DNA of 64,000 bases. Origin: Dreissena polymorpha (lineage: Eukaryota > Mollusca > Bivalvia > Myida > Dreissenidae). Below the pieces are notes generated by a model. It was not told the DNA's origin, did no database searches, and worked only from the letters and a program-made list of their open reading frames with translations. The position numbers and the translations under genes were made by a program. Shown in pieces: positions 36,996 to 49,215 of this stretch (positions within the stretch are counted from its first letter, which is position 1; every line of letters begins with the position of its first letter). The stretch spans positions 96,221,085 to 96,285,084 of the forward strand of contig NC_068362.1 in NCBI RefSeq assembly GCF_020536995.1, given 5' to 3'.

Positions 36996-37970
36996 TCATT
37001 TTTGCTTAATGTCTTTTCCCTCTGTTGATCTTTTATACATATCAATTAGATGATCGGGTACTTCTTTCTCATCTGCTTCCTCATACGCTTCGCTCACGGC
37101 AGCCTCGGCAGACACATACACTCGCCGTATCGACACTCTTTCGACATTTCCTGATTCTGCTTCTGCAACTATCGCAACAATGTTCTCAACTTTTTCAGCT
37201 TTCCCTACAAACGTATTTTGTCGCAATATAACTTCTTTTGAGAAAGGATTTAACACGCAAACCCTGCACGTGGGATTCGTATTCAAGTTTACAAGCGTTG
37301 CCGCCATTAACAGCTGGTGGGTATCATCTAGGGACTTGGTTGACTCGACCACAAAATCCCCCACTCGCTTATCATCGCCTTCTTGCCTTTCAACAAACAC
37401 ATCAATGACAGCCTCCGTTCCTCCTGGTACTGTTACATCGTCAGCTACCCATACCTTTCTCGCCGTTTCATCTCTTACACACGTTATTTCGACGCCATTC
37501 AGAACCAGCACGTTCCTACTCAACAGGATGTCAACAGGACCATTATCTTTCGAACCAAGAACATCATACCCCAATAGAACGTCGTCTTCAATATCCGCTA
37601 CAACTGCTTCACGCTCCAACGTGACTGGTCCAACCTCGAGCCCCAAAACACCCATACCTAACTCCTTAATAGGTACTGCATTAGGTCCAACAAGGCTCAC
37701 AGACCCCCGCAATTTTGGCTGATCTCGCGAATTTATCCGCTTGAAGACGTACTTCGATATGATGGTTTTCGTTGCTCCAGTATCCGCGGTAAATACAACC
37801 GGTACGCCTTCTGCATACCCTTCAACGTAGCATCCCTCGAGTCCTACCCGATACCCCTTTGACAACCTCGATACATCCGTTTTTTTTTTCAGTGCTTGTG
37901 TTGCTCGCCACTGGCAAGTTAACTGGCGTCGACACCTCATCTATGTGATTAATAGTTTGGCCTCGCGACA
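36996..37970 (-). pseudogene. Gypsy aspartic protease region (fossil)
   Basis: It carries the catalytic motif VVFTADTGATKTIISKYVF followed by LLGYDVL, the flap/second-half signature of retroelement proteases, and a long spacer towards RT. Part of the same broken element. Confidence 0.82.
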
Positions 37971-37976
37971 TTTCCT

Positions 37977-39705
37977 CTACATGGACCACCCTTTTGCCGC
38001 AAAAGTCGGTCCTTTGATGTTTAAATGTCCATCATTAACAGTTTCGACATTGTCCTGTGCAACATTTGACTTGGTTTGGCATTCTCTTGCGTAGTGCCCT
38101 AGCTTATGGCAGTGAAAACACTCCACGTTGCGCTTTCCGCCCGCTGATCTTCTTTCGCGCTCTAATTTATCGACTCTGTCCAATAAAGCTTTCATTTCAC
38201 AGTCACGTGAATTCTCTGCTTCAAATCCACTTTGGGCTGGTTTTATATCAACGTTTTATATCAAATTTGGTCTTAAATCTTTCGTTCCAATATCTGTTCC
38301 GGTACATCGGCCCACTATCTCGAGCGCGTTGATTTGTGCGAAAGTCGAGATTTTCACTGGCCTCCGAAGTTACCCGTCTTGCATTTTGCTCCCCATTGCG
38401 ATCGCCCCTGCCAGAACTTCGTATCTGGACGTAGTTTACAGCATAATACACCGCTTCGTCGATGTTCTTCGGCTCTTTGTGGAATTCGATTTCACATTTC
38501 AACTCTTCATTATTTAGTCCGTCTAGGAACTTCCTGACAAGATCTTCATCTCTTGTGCGCCTAACTCTATAATTATGCGCCTTGTCATACAGACTCTTTA
38601 AGTCAGCGGCATATTCTTCCATGCTTTCTCCATGTCGCTGGAATCTCCTACTGAATTTTGCCGCAAACGCCCCCGGTGCCTCTATTACCCGGAACCGATT
38701 GTTCAGTTCACCAACGAGCTCCTGGTAGCCGTTAATAATGTACGGAGAAAGCTGTGTGAACACGAATTGTGCTGCTTCGCCTTCCAGTCTTGGCAATATC
38801 TGGTTCAGCTTTTCTTCGTCATCCCAGCGGTACCGATTTGCTATTGTTTCAAATTGTGCAATCCAGGTCGCCCACTGCTGTTTTCCCGAGAACGACGGCA
38901 GTTTCACTGGAAGTGGTTTCGGTCCAATTGACGGCGAATATTCCTTTTCGAAAGGATATGCAAAATATTGTGGACGTCTCGTATCATTGCAAAGCGGTCA
39001 ATGTCCAAGCCTTGATCAACCCGTGGTGGATCACGCGTAAACAACCGATCACGCATGACACGTTCCCCAGTATAACGACGAACCGGCATTGGCCAGCCCG
39101 GCTCATTTCTACCAAAGCCGACGTGGCCACGTTGCTCGACGTAGCTTCTGTGCGGCGACCCTGCTTTTCGCATGTCCTGAGTACCATATGCGCTCTCAGC
39201 TACACTAGCTCTATTATTGTAGAACCTGGTGTGTCCACTTTCAGTCCCCATCACTTGCGGTACTTCCGTAGCGCACCCCCTTGTGGCGCCTCCTCGGGCT
39301 AATAGGTGTGCAAGGTCTCGGCACATCGTAACTCTCGCCCTCACCCGCACCAGCAGATTTATTGTTGTTATTGTCAGAATAAACGGTGCCACCATTATTC
39401 TGACTCGTCTGCTTGAGAAGATGCAGTTCTTTTACCACATCTTGTAAGATCGCCGCCATTTCTGATAATTTCGCATGCGCCGACGATTCTTCCGTCGGCT
39501 GGTTCGTTGCGCCGGTATTCGTCTGCTGTTTCGTTGATACGATATCCGTCGGTTGGTTCATCGATATGGTGCTGCGGCCATCATCAGTTTCGTCGGAACT
39601 GACATCTGCTTCCGATTCGCCGCTTCCATCATCCCCGTCGACGAAACGCCTCCGAAAATACACTTCACCATCGCTATACGCTCGATACGGCGAATGCATT
39701 GTTTA
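37977..39705 (-). pseudogene. Gypsy gag region with CCHC knuckle (fossil)
   Basis: The capsid-like part has KLPSFSGKQQWATWIAQFE and RRFQRHGESMEEYAADLKSL, the usual gypsy gag landmarks. It is followed by a nucleocapsid CCHC knuckle, CFHCHKLGHYAREC. A Ser/Thr/Gln-rich N-terminal part begins near 39699. The region is broken in a few places. Confidence 0.85.
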
Positions 39706-40027
39706 ATTAAAGTCTATGTCTGTTTTATTAAAATATACACATTAAGAATATACTTCTTACTGATGCACGATCTTTTAAATAAATGCGCATGTTCAAGTGC
39801 AAAATTGAATGTCTACTTAATATTATGTTTTACGGTGTGCGGTAAATCAATTGGCAGATAAATAGTTAAACTGTTTATATTTGTTTTACAATGTTTTAGA
39901 AGCGTTATTGTTTAAACTCGATTTATTGTAATTTCGGTAGCGTAATGTTCATCTTTTATATAATTTTGCCCGATATTAAAGTTCTCGCGTAGTGTTCATT
40001 TCACTGGATCAGCCTTGGAAAATAGCC

Positions 40028-40049
40028 GATCCCACCGCTGCCCGCCAAA
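40028..40049 (-). other. Primer-binding site, tRNA-Leu-like
   Basis: Directly inside the 5' LTR the minus strand reads TGG, then GGGCAGCGGTGGGATCGG. This is nearly complementary to the 3' end of animal tRNA-Leu (…TCCCACCGCTGCC + CCA) as I recall it. Confidence 0.6.
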
Positions 40050-40894
40050 TGTTAGGACCCAGTCCGCGCCTTTACAGAAATATGATGGGGATTTCGTCAA
40101 GTGTTTTCAATAAAACCAAAACCGAATAGCCCGTCCATGTATTTTTATTCTCCAGCAAGAAATGCATCTTAAAGAAATGTTAATGTCGTAATATAAAATT
40201 CAAATGTGTACTATATATGTATTCAATATTTTACTCTATGTTTCAATAGTTTTATTTTACTAGATTTAACAAAGTTCGCTTACTGAAATTCTAAATTAAA
40301 GTTGAATGGGAGATGTTACCCAAATGTTCGTAAGTTCAGTTATGAGAAAATCTCAGCTTTATCTACTACTGGGACACTGCGCCTTGTGCCTGGCACTGTG
40401 ACACTGCGCCAGGCACATGGCACAATGCGCCCGACACACGACACAGTGCGCATACCACAACAAATTTTGCGCCGGATGCAGCTATGCCTTAACAGGTGCT
40501 CATAGAAACTTTAAGAAAGATGCCAAACATTCAAGTTCTACAATACAATACAATCATAAATAACAACAATAGCCTAAGAAATTTCAATCACCTCAAAAGA
40601 GCGTTTTCTGCCGCTACAATTTGAAAACATTTCCTTAAAGACTATTTAAAATCAATGGTGAACGCTTGTAGAATAACCTGTAACCTGGCAACGACAATAG
40701 GGTACAGTAAAAATCAAGATGGCTGCCAGTTCATCCACAACAACATGTGTAAGAGCTTTAAATGGAAAAATCTTTGGATTAAGACAGCTTTAAGTGGTAA
40801 CATTTACCAAAAAGCTGGAAATTAAGGTAAGACTATAAACAATTCATTAAAATAGCTTACAATAAATTAGATTGATTGACACTGGGGTCCAACA
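40050..40894 (-). repeat. 5' LTR of the gypsy element (short version)
   Basis: 845 bp, same ends as the partner. Both match closely except for the block of about 275 bp and a few small changes. Confidence 0.9.
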
Positions 40895-40898
40895 ATAG

Positions 40899-43530
40899 CT
40901 CCACATACAGAGCTTTCCTCAATGTTTTAATTATGTCAAACTTGACACTTGAAAATATGTCCTAGTCTTAAACAGTTATTAAAATGAATTTAAAACGTTA
41001 TAACATATGATCCTGGTGATGGTTAACGTTTAATGTTCATTAACTGTGACGGATATTGAGCATAATGGGCAAATAAGTCCATCTTTTTGTTAAGGACTTT
41101 GAGGTTATAGTGCCATTAGTTTATGGTTATATGGTCTTTATGAAGCCTTTTTTGTTATATGTTTCTGAAATTCGTTTAGAAATAGATAACTAATTAGTTA
41201 AAAATAGTTTTTAAAAAAAGTAACCAGTTATACCATTTTAATTTCTGTTCAGTATTGATGCAGATTAGAGGAGACCAAGTTTTGTTAATCAGTGTTTGTT
41301 GTTCAATGCTCTATTAGCACGTTTAGAGCAATGCTAGGCCTCTGGTACTATCCATAGTAGCAGACAAACAATTGTTTTGAAACAAAGTCAAATATTTCCT
41401 TTTAATTTGCTTGATTTAAGAATGGTAGAATTTAGGAATGGTAAAATACACCAATTTTATCAAGATTCCAAGATTCCAATAAATAATGATATTTTATACT
41501 GTTCTTATTGTTGATTTTACATTCTATAAATTTGTTGTTGCATATGTAAACAAAGTGTGTGCGCGCACTAGTGTCAGGTTAAACACCGTATAAAATAGTG
41601 TATTTCCGTGACTGATCGAAAAAGGTGGTGACTGAAAAACGGTTGTGGGAAATTCATGTATGTTATATCATATTCATGTCTATCAGTCACTGAGTATAGT
41701 CAATGAAAGTGAAATTTCATATAAAAATGCTCTATAACTTCGGTCTTTAAATACAGATAAAAAGTCAACAGAATGCAGGATTTTACGTTTTAGTTTCAAT
41801 TATATAATATTTTCCTGAATAAAGCATATCCTATAAAATATTATTCGGTACTAAAGAGGTATTAAATGTTCTTCATTCGTGTAAGCTGTTAATGATAATT
41901 GTATATAAAAACGATTTATTATATGAGATCGTGCAATATCCGAAATCCTCAACTAAAACATGATCATGTCATATTAATTTGTACAATGCATATGTACTTG
42001 CATGCCAAGCTTGGATTTGTGCCTTGGAGTTGGGAACTAAACATTTTTCAATTAAGGATTTATTAAAGAAAGTTGTATGCTAAAAGTTTGAAATTGGATT
42101 ATTCTTTTGATATTTTTTTTTTTGCAAAACGACTCATGACCGATTTTTTTCCTGGTTTTCTGAGGGGAGATTAGTGTGATTATGTTTTATTCTACTTGTT
42201 ATGTCTGCTTGTTTTTTTGCTAAATGCATACATTTTGCAAGTTTGTAAAAATATTAACCAAACAAGTATTGCTTGATCAACATTTATATTCATACGAACG
42301 ATATTTGTAATTGGTTTCTTAAACTTTGATTTTGAATGTAGAAAACCATGGCGATAGGAAATATAGGAAGACCCAACAGAAAATCAGATCGTTGTTATGC
42401 AGGTCTAATATGTACTAACATTTACGGAGTTGCGTGCGTATCATACAAATAATGTCACATCTGATTTTAAAACACACAGACAGACAGATAGGTTATTTAT
42501 ACTTATACAGTAGTACATCGTCTTCATACTAAAATATACAAACTATTTTCTGTCACGTGAATACGAATAACAACATTTTATAATGTAACATAAAAGTTAC
42601 ATGAAAACAACAAATACAAAATAACAATTTATGGAAGAACACGTATGTTCTATCGAGGGGTGGTGAAATCTATTAAACAGTATTATTTAGGATCGTATTT
42701 CTGAAGTGTAACATTGGTACAAGCATCTTAAAGTTTAGATTTTCGAACCGTAATTTTCTAATTAAAACCGTACGACATCTATATATAGAGCATGATCTTA
42801 AACATTGTTCACACTGTCTAAATGTTAAAAGCACTTGTGTCATTGAAAACAAATTTCATGAATTTTTTATTCTTTTAAATTTCACGAAGATCGTAACATT
42901 CATCATTATCTTGGTAGAGTGGAAATACAGAACACATCGATTTTATTAATGTGATGAAAACGAAAAATGATCTGAACTTGAAGAAAATTGCATTATTTAT
43001 ATAATTATATATCTTAATCAAATAATTATTCACATCTCATGCATGTATAATATTTACGAAATAAATAGTTTTGTCTTGTCTTGTATTAAGTTAAATTCAG
43101 AACAAACAATTAATGAAGTGAAACAGCATTTAAAATAATATTTTAACATTTTGCAACTTGCTGAAACAAATATTTACAAAATGCAGATATTATCGTTTAT
43201 CTATAAATGACCAAAATTGGAATAAGTCATTGAACTTTATTAAATGTATCATGTTGGTAACAGCAGCAACGGTATCACGCAAGATGGAACTCTGTTTCGA
43301 AAGCCGATTTTGCAATATAGGGTTATAGATCGAATACAATAAATCAACTCATTTCACTTCAGCTGAAGCATAACAATTTTAACTATTGATTGGATGATTC
43401 AATCTGGTCCTTGAATATAATGTCATTGTTGAAGTTTGATTTCATTCTATGCAAGGACACACAAAAAACATCAAACAAGTCTGCTTTTTTATCGCTGGCA
43501 TAGATGTATCTGACGTATTCTCCTTGAACA
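40899..43530. other. Intergenic, no gene seen
   Basis: AT-rich sequence between the gypsy element and the minus-strand frame at 43535. No repeat family or coding signal recognised. Confidence 0.55.
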
Positions 43531-43534
43531 GTGT

Positions 43535-44210
43535 TCACTGTTCAGCATCGGTAATTGACCTGACAACGTTAATAGTTGATACTACTCCGTGCCTCTGGAA
43601 CTCATCCAAAGCCTTCATCCGGCAGAAGTTTATAAGCGATCGCTGCGTGACAAATCCAATACTCCTTTGCTTCGTCCAAGTTCTGGTTTTTGAACTGGTT
43701 TCAAATCCTAGAAAATATTCCTTTGTAGTTTCACTTTCCACTTCTGCGGCAACAGAAAATTTCAGATTATACACACAGCAAACTGCGTTAACAGTGTCCC
43801 CATTTTTCGTCATGACTACCGTTCCAAATTTCAAGTTTCCTGTTCTAAGATCAGTACCAAAAATAAATTCGAATTTCTTTGTTTCAAGATGTTGGCAAAA
43901 TTGAATCCCGTTTAATTTACGAATTGAATCTTCGCCGTACATCTCGCTTATATCTGAAATCAATGAACTAAGCTGAAGCGTTGAATACCCCTTAAACTCT
44001 TTAATTTCACATTCCTCTTGCCAATTGTCAAAAAATTCCCACCGAAGCGTGTTCTCCAGACTTATGGCATCACTCCTGCAAACTTTAATAGCTGATAATG
44101 AGTTGTTGATTCTTTGAAGATACTCATTGCCACTGCAATACCAGTTGTGTCCATATTGGGTCCTGTAGGTATAGCTTGGTCTCCTTGCGACATCCACCCG
44201 ATAGCCTTAA
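43535..44210 (-). CDS. Unrecognised protein, about 220 codons, probably a terminal exon
   Basis: A single uninterrupted minus frame ends at TGA 43535-43537. It is GC-richer and more protein-like than its surroundings: mixed alpha/beta composition, SYTYRTQYGHNWYCSGNEYL near the start, IQFCQHLETKKFEFIFGT and a Thr/Ser-rich middle, ending VVSTINVVRSITDAEQ. There is no ATG at the natural left limit (first codon GTG at 44197). An acceptor-like ctgatttaag lies at about 44203-44212, so it is probably the last exon of a spliced gene whose upstream exons I cannot find. No signal peptide, membrane segment or known domain is recognised. It could also be a retained part of an old element. Confidence 0.42.
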
Positions 44211-44234
44211 ATCAGAAGACACGGTACAGAAAGA

Positions 44235-44425
44235 GTTATGACATCAATAACTCAAACAGTGTAAACAATAATTATTATTTTATTTTTTTTATTTTACACT
44301 GTTTGAACAATTTCTTTCTCATAAATATACTTATTTCTAATTGTTTTTGTATCCTCATAGGATCCAGTGTTTTTGAAAATATATTCGTTGGTGTTTGCTT
44401 ATATTTCTCAACCATATATCCCGTT
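44235..44425. mobile_element. Fragment of the same repeat family as 54715-55010
   Basis: It contains ttttacactgtttgaacaat, ttctttctcataaatatac, tcctcataggatccagtgtt and ttcgttggtgtttgcttata. The first part matches 54948-54985 directly, and all of it matches 54715-54850 in reverse. It also contains a local inverted pair, caaacagtgtaaa ... ttttacactgttt. Possibly Penelope-like (see 54842-54955). Confidence 0.55.
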
Positions 44426-44694
44426 TAATTTACGAATTGAATTCTTTGAGAAAACAATTAAGCTTCACGTTTTGAATAAAGCAAAGATATTCAAATCCAT
44501 CCGAAATCTGCATTCGAGTTAGGTAATAGTGTTTCGTGAAGCTATTTAAGTCAGGAGTGGCTTATTGGATTCAATAGGAGCCTTGTACGTGTATTTATTT
44601 CCACTATTATAATAATAAGATAGATAGGGTTTATTAATTATTTCTTGAAATGTATCAAATTTATGCGCCATTTACACTTAATAAAACGTTAAAA

Positions 44695-45020
44695 TAATAG
44701 GCCGCGGTTGTAGACAAGGTGATCCCTTTTCACATTATATTATGTGCAGAATTACTAGCAATTAAAATCAAACAATGTTCTGATATAAAAGGCATTACTA
44801 AAAACGGTATAGAATGTAAAATTTCGCAATTTGCTGACGAAACGTCTTTATTACTGGGTGGTTCTGAAAGCTCATTGACCTGTGCGTTGAATATTCTCCT
44901 TGATTTTTATTCTCTGGACTAAAAGTAAATTTTGATAAAACTAACGTTATATGGATAGGAGCCCTACAGTACAGCTCAAAATCACAACAAGAAGTATCGT
45001 TGAAAACGATGGATGCTCCC
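44695..45020 (+). mobile_element. LINE reverse transcriptase fragment
   Basis: The frame reads (G)CRQGD-P then FHIILCAELLAIKIKQCSD, IKGITKNGIECKISQFADET (the FADD box, here FADE) and LLLGGSESSLTCALNILLDF. This is the palm region of a non-LTR RT, L1/Tx1-like in flavour. It has a stop shortly after and no 5' part. The catalytic FADD pair has changed to FADE, so it is dead. Confidence 0.8.
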
Positions 45021-45050
45021 CGATGATGCGCTTTGTCAATCTAAACAAAT

Positions 45051-45790
45051 CTATTATTAGCCTCGGTGACCTTGACCTTGACCTCATATGACATCAAACG
45101 TCATCAATAGGTCTATGTATGGTACCTATATGCCAAATATCCAAGAGATCCGTAAAATATTGAAGGCGCTATGATAAACTGTAACAAAAGTATAACGGAC
45201 GAATATATTATTAGCCTCGGTGACCTTGACCTTGACACCAGTGACCTCAAACCTCATCAAAAGGTAGAGATCCATGCAAGGTACCTACATGCCAAATATG
45301 AAAGAGATTGGTAAAGTATTGAAGGCCCTATGAGAAACTGTAACAAAAGCGTGAAGGAAAATCTATTATTAGCCTCGGTGACATTGACCCCAGTGACCTC
45401 AAACCTCATCAAAAGGTAGAGGTCCATGCAAGGTACCTATATTGCAAATATGTAAGAGATCGGTAAAATATTGAAGGCGCTATTAGAAACTGTAACAAAA
45501 GCGTGAAGGAAAATCTATTATTAGCCTCGGTGACCTTGACCCCAGTGACCTTAAACCTCGTCAAAAGGTAGAGGTCCATGCAAGGTACCTACATGCCAAA
45601 TATGAAAGAGTATTGAAGGCCATATGAGAAACTGTAACAAAAGCGTGACGGAAAATATATTATTAGCCTCGGTGACCTTGACCCCAGTGACCTTAAACCT
45701 CATCAAAAGGATGAGGTCCATGCAAGGTACCTACATTGCAAATATGTATGAGATCGTTTAAGTATTGAAGGCGCCATTAGATACTGTAAC
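45051..45790. repeat. 154-bp tandem array, five copies
   Basis: Units start near 45051, 45206, 45364, 45518 and 45657. Each starts ctattattagcctcggtgac and has cttgacc..gtgacctcaaac, aggtccatgcaaggtaccta and gatcggtaaaatattgaagg. The reverse strand carries GGTCAAGGTCACC-type half-sites, like the arrays in NOP56 intron 2. LINE-like sequence lies on both sides. Confidence 0.85.
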
Positions 45791-46210
45791 AACAGTTACT
45801 GGATTACTTAAAAGTTTATCGGGGGCTTTGTCCATATATAATATAAAACTAACTGAAACGGAAAGAGAACGATGGTCAGTAATTGAAGAAATTGTTAGCA
45901 TATACAACTAATTACTTTATACTTAAACTATATATTTGTCACTGAAAACAAATGTTATGACATCGAAAATGTTTTGCTTTTTTGTCCAGGTTTTTGTCTG
46001 TGTGTAACTTTTCTTTCTTTTTTCTTGCATTTCTCTCCTTTTTTGTCAAGAAATGAATATGAGGCATACACAATTATAACTACCCATTGTACCTTTGTTC
46101 ATGACACGCTATACAACTTTGGTATATATATTGTATTGGTACTTTTATGATATCCTTATAAATAGTATGCACCCGTGTATGTTTTTATGAATTTCTGAAT
46201 AAAAGCTTAA
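45791..46210 (+). mobile_element. LINE-like 3' remnant
   Basis: About 45800-45912 reads KSLSGALSIYNIK, then LTETERERWSVIEEIVS and a stop, like the end of a LINE ORF. The rest to 46210 is an AT-rich 3' UTR with cttttctttctttttt runs. It may belong to the fragment at 44695 split by the tandem array. Confidence 0.4.
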
Positions 46211-46221
46211 AAAATGAAATA

Positions 46222-46812
46222 ATTGTAGGTCGGCAGTTCAACCTTTTGCGTTAAACGAGAAGAGCAAAGTGGTCAAAACTAATGCGTCCAGAGACACACC
46301 CATAACAGTCGAAGGCAAGGCACTGGATAAAGATGAAAAATCTCAGCTATCTTGGTAGGATCCTGGGCAACCATGTAGGAACGCAGGCAGATGTCAGAAT
46401 CCGTATCGGATAAGCATTCCATCATAACATCTGGTGACTCAGCGCGATAAACATCCACACATTGATCAGGCTCTCCAATACATCGTGAAGCCAATACTAC
46501 TATATGGAGCAGAGACCCAGAGAACCACCGTCACCTGAATGACGAAAATATAGGTCGTCACTAATACCTGACACAGGAAGATCCGTAAGATTCGCTGGAC
46601 AGAGAAGATCTCCAACGAAGACGTTTGGAGAGACCAACACCAGCTCGTTAAAGGAGACATCCTTAAGAGACGTTGGCCTAGAAACACCAAGCGAAGAGAC
46701 CAGGGTGCACATGTCGAGCAGATGGGTAAGACGCGAGGCGGGCTGGAAAGACGCTAGGAGGAGGTTGGTTGGCCGCCTATGTCCCAGAAGATAAGTAAGA
46801 CGAAGATGAGAT
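46222..46812 (+). mobile_element. LINE 3' end (endonuclease-RT C-terminal part, RTE/CR1-like)
   Basis: Several frames on the plus strand carry landmarks common to the C-terminus of invertebrate LINE proteins: IRWTEKISNED, LYGAE-type, RRWPRNTKRED, QMGKTRGGLERR and VGRLCPRR. The reading shifts between frames and contains stops, so this is an old copy. Minus-strand frames here are shadows. Confidence 0.7.
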
Positions 46813-46814
46813 GA

Positions 46815-49015
46815 GTTTCATTGGAGCGAGTTTTTATTCAAACAGTTATTCACTATGTATGTTTTAAAAAGCTAATGCGACGATTTTTATTTCCTGTTGG
46901 AGTTGTCACAAAAATGGGCTTCTCAGATTAACACTTAAAATAAGAAACGGTAATCTCTCTGTTTCTTGGGTTTCCATGAGATAGCTGTAGAACAAAATTA
47001 ACTTTTTGAAACATAGATTATTGCCGTCAATATGCTTTTTAATTTTTGTATCATGATGCAGTAACGTGTTATAACTTCTAATGTTTCAAACGATGCGTAA
47101 TCTTTTATACATGTGGTTGATCTAAAATAGTACTTAAAAAGCTTCACTTAACATATTCGCAGTAATGTTTTGTTGTATTAAAATTAATCAAAATTTAACA
47201 TCTAGCTTCTAATTTTTATTGTATATATTTTAACTATGGATAAAAACACAATCCATAAAATACTGAACACAATCGCGATGTTTTATATTCATGTAACAGA
47301 CCGCTCGCTGATTGATACAATTTAGAATTAAGGTCTCTTTTTCAACATTTTACTAGATCAAATGTCTTTTTTTCACAAATCCAGCTATTATTTATCTACG
47401 AGCAACAACCCTTTATCACCTGTTTGTAAAGTTGATTATCACTCCTAATTACGTCCTCACTACAAAATGTGTTTGCAAGCAGTAAATGGTTGTCGATAGA
47501 CTGATCAAAATGGAAAAAAAATAACAAAATCCAAAAAGAGTATTGTGCTTTAATGTCATAATTAATGGAATAGTCTGTCAATAAACCAATGTCGAAATTA
47601 TGAGGTGTATGCGGCACTCAACATTGACTATGACAGGTAATAGCTAAAAGAGTAAACCATGTCTGTTCATAGTCTTTACTCTTAAGCAAACATCTGGAAA
47701 ACATCTAGTCAAGTGGCTATGCAATTATTTTCCGAATAGATTTTCACCGATTTTTCTGTTTCAGCGTGATCTATAACCGATTCTTTGAATCCTTTACTAT
47801 AATTATAATACAATCAACTCGCCATATTTGATGGTGAGTCTCAAATAAAAATAAAAACTTGTAACACGATTCACGATACCCATCCTTACAAACTTAAATT
47901 CAAAACATGTTTCTTATTGCATCTGTTAAAAATTGTCGACATTTTGATATACTTTTATTTTGAGTTGTCTCTCAATAAATGATAATTGTAAGTTTGCAAT
48001 ATTAATATAGAACTAAAATTATACTACTGTGTGGTCTTATTCAGGACTATTGTCTTCGTTATATATGAGTATTTCACAATCATATTTAAGTTCTTTGTTT
48101 ATAAGCAGTTCAGTTAAAATGTAATTAACTGCATAACATTAGGATGTGTTAGCACTAGTACAGCATTATTATGTCAATACAGTAATGTCATATATTTAGT
48201 CACGACTTATAACTGAAAACAATAAGTTCAAGCATAATTTCAATTCGGAAAGTCATTTACTGATCGAACAAAACCCACAGTCAGGGTTAAACTTTCACTT
48301 TCAAACTCAATGGTAAACGTGTTTTTAAACCATGCTGCACGCCAAACTTGTTCCAAACCCTAGTCCGTATTGATAGATATAAATTTCAACGAGATTCTAT
48401 ATCAAAATGATAAATCATACAACATGTACCAATTTCTATTAATTAATTAATATACACATTTGTTTGCCATTGACCCTTACTCTCTTGGATTCTCGCTTCT
48501 CCACAGTTTCCAGATTTTGATTAAGAGTGATTGTAGCAGGCCAACGACTTTGGATCAGCTAGATCAGCATGAAACTTCGATAGAGAGGGTTTCCTTGTTT
48601 ATCTCAATGTATTTAGCACAAATCCTCCACATGCAAGCATGGGTTGTAGGTGTATCCCTTCTTTTTTCTACCGGTATCTCTGTCAAATTGTTGGCTGCCT
48701 TGGAATGCACTTTACTCTTAAACAACAGAAAATACTCTAAAAACTGATTCAGGGAGTTATTTTGTGTGTGCATAATAGCTAAATTATCTGCATTTTTTAG
48801 TATAAATGTAAGTCGACCGCTATGGAATTTAACACAATTTTATTGTATAAAATATTCTGTTAATTTAGCTTTTCGTCAACATTTGCATCGAAATGAAGTA
48901 TTTCATTAAAATCATGACAATTATTTAACCTACCAATACTATTCTGACTTAACTTGTTTACCAGTACTAAGTGATCAAACTCGAGTAAGAAACTGACAAC
49001 AACGCTTCATAAGTC
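46815..49015. other. Intergenic, no convincing gene
   Basis: AT-rich. Opposed frames at 48460-48773 are mildly GC-richer, but neither shows a domain, splice sites in phase or a start context that I trust. Confidence 0.5.
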
Positions 49016-49019
49016 GATG

Positions 49020-49215
49020 TCGACTCACGTACTACTTTTATGTACCCTGGTTACTCTGAAGTATATTAAAACGTACCCCGGGTACGGATACTACGCTTTA
49101 AGGCACCCGGTTATACGCCAGAGTACTTTTGCGTTTATGTTCCATACCCTGGGTATATTGTTATATACTTAGAAAAACCGGGGTACTTTTAAGAAGTACA
49201 TGAGCCGGAAGTCAC
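49020..49215. repeat. Cluster of GTACCCCGGGTAC-type palindromes
   Basis: Repeated forms of taccc(c/t)gggta, with gtatattaaaacgtacccc, catacc ctgggtatattg and aaaaaccggggtacttttaa. Related blocks occur at about 16915-16975. Probably a degenerate dispersed repeat. Confidence 0.5.

Larger units (their letters stand above)
31023..40894 (-). mobile_element. Ty3/gypsy LTR retroelement fossil, 9.9 kb, both LTRs
   Basis: Two LTRs (31023-32142 and 40050-40894) begin TGTTAGGACCCAG and end GGGGTCCAACA. They are flanked by the 4-bp duplication ATAG (31019-31022 and 40895-40898). The coding order on the minus strand is gag with a CCHC knuckle, aspartic protease, reverse transcriptase, RNase H and integrase, which is the gypsy order. 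An extra zinc-finger ORF lies between integrase and the 3' LTR. By eye the shared LTR parts differ at about 2% of positions, suggesting a fairly recent insertion. The coding part is broken in roughly half a dozen or more places, so it is not a working element. Confidence 0.93.

Noticed and set aside
37025-39861. Plus-strand frames up to 180 codons over the gypsy gag and protease region
   Set aside because: Shadows of the minus-strand gypsy coding sequence; no motifs.
46279-46712. Minus-strand cysteine-containing frames
   Set aside because: Shadows of a plus-strand LINE C-terminal fragment.
48460-48773. Gene on either strand
   Set aside because: Two opposed frames of about 70-95 codons with no motif, no phase-matched splice sites and no start context.
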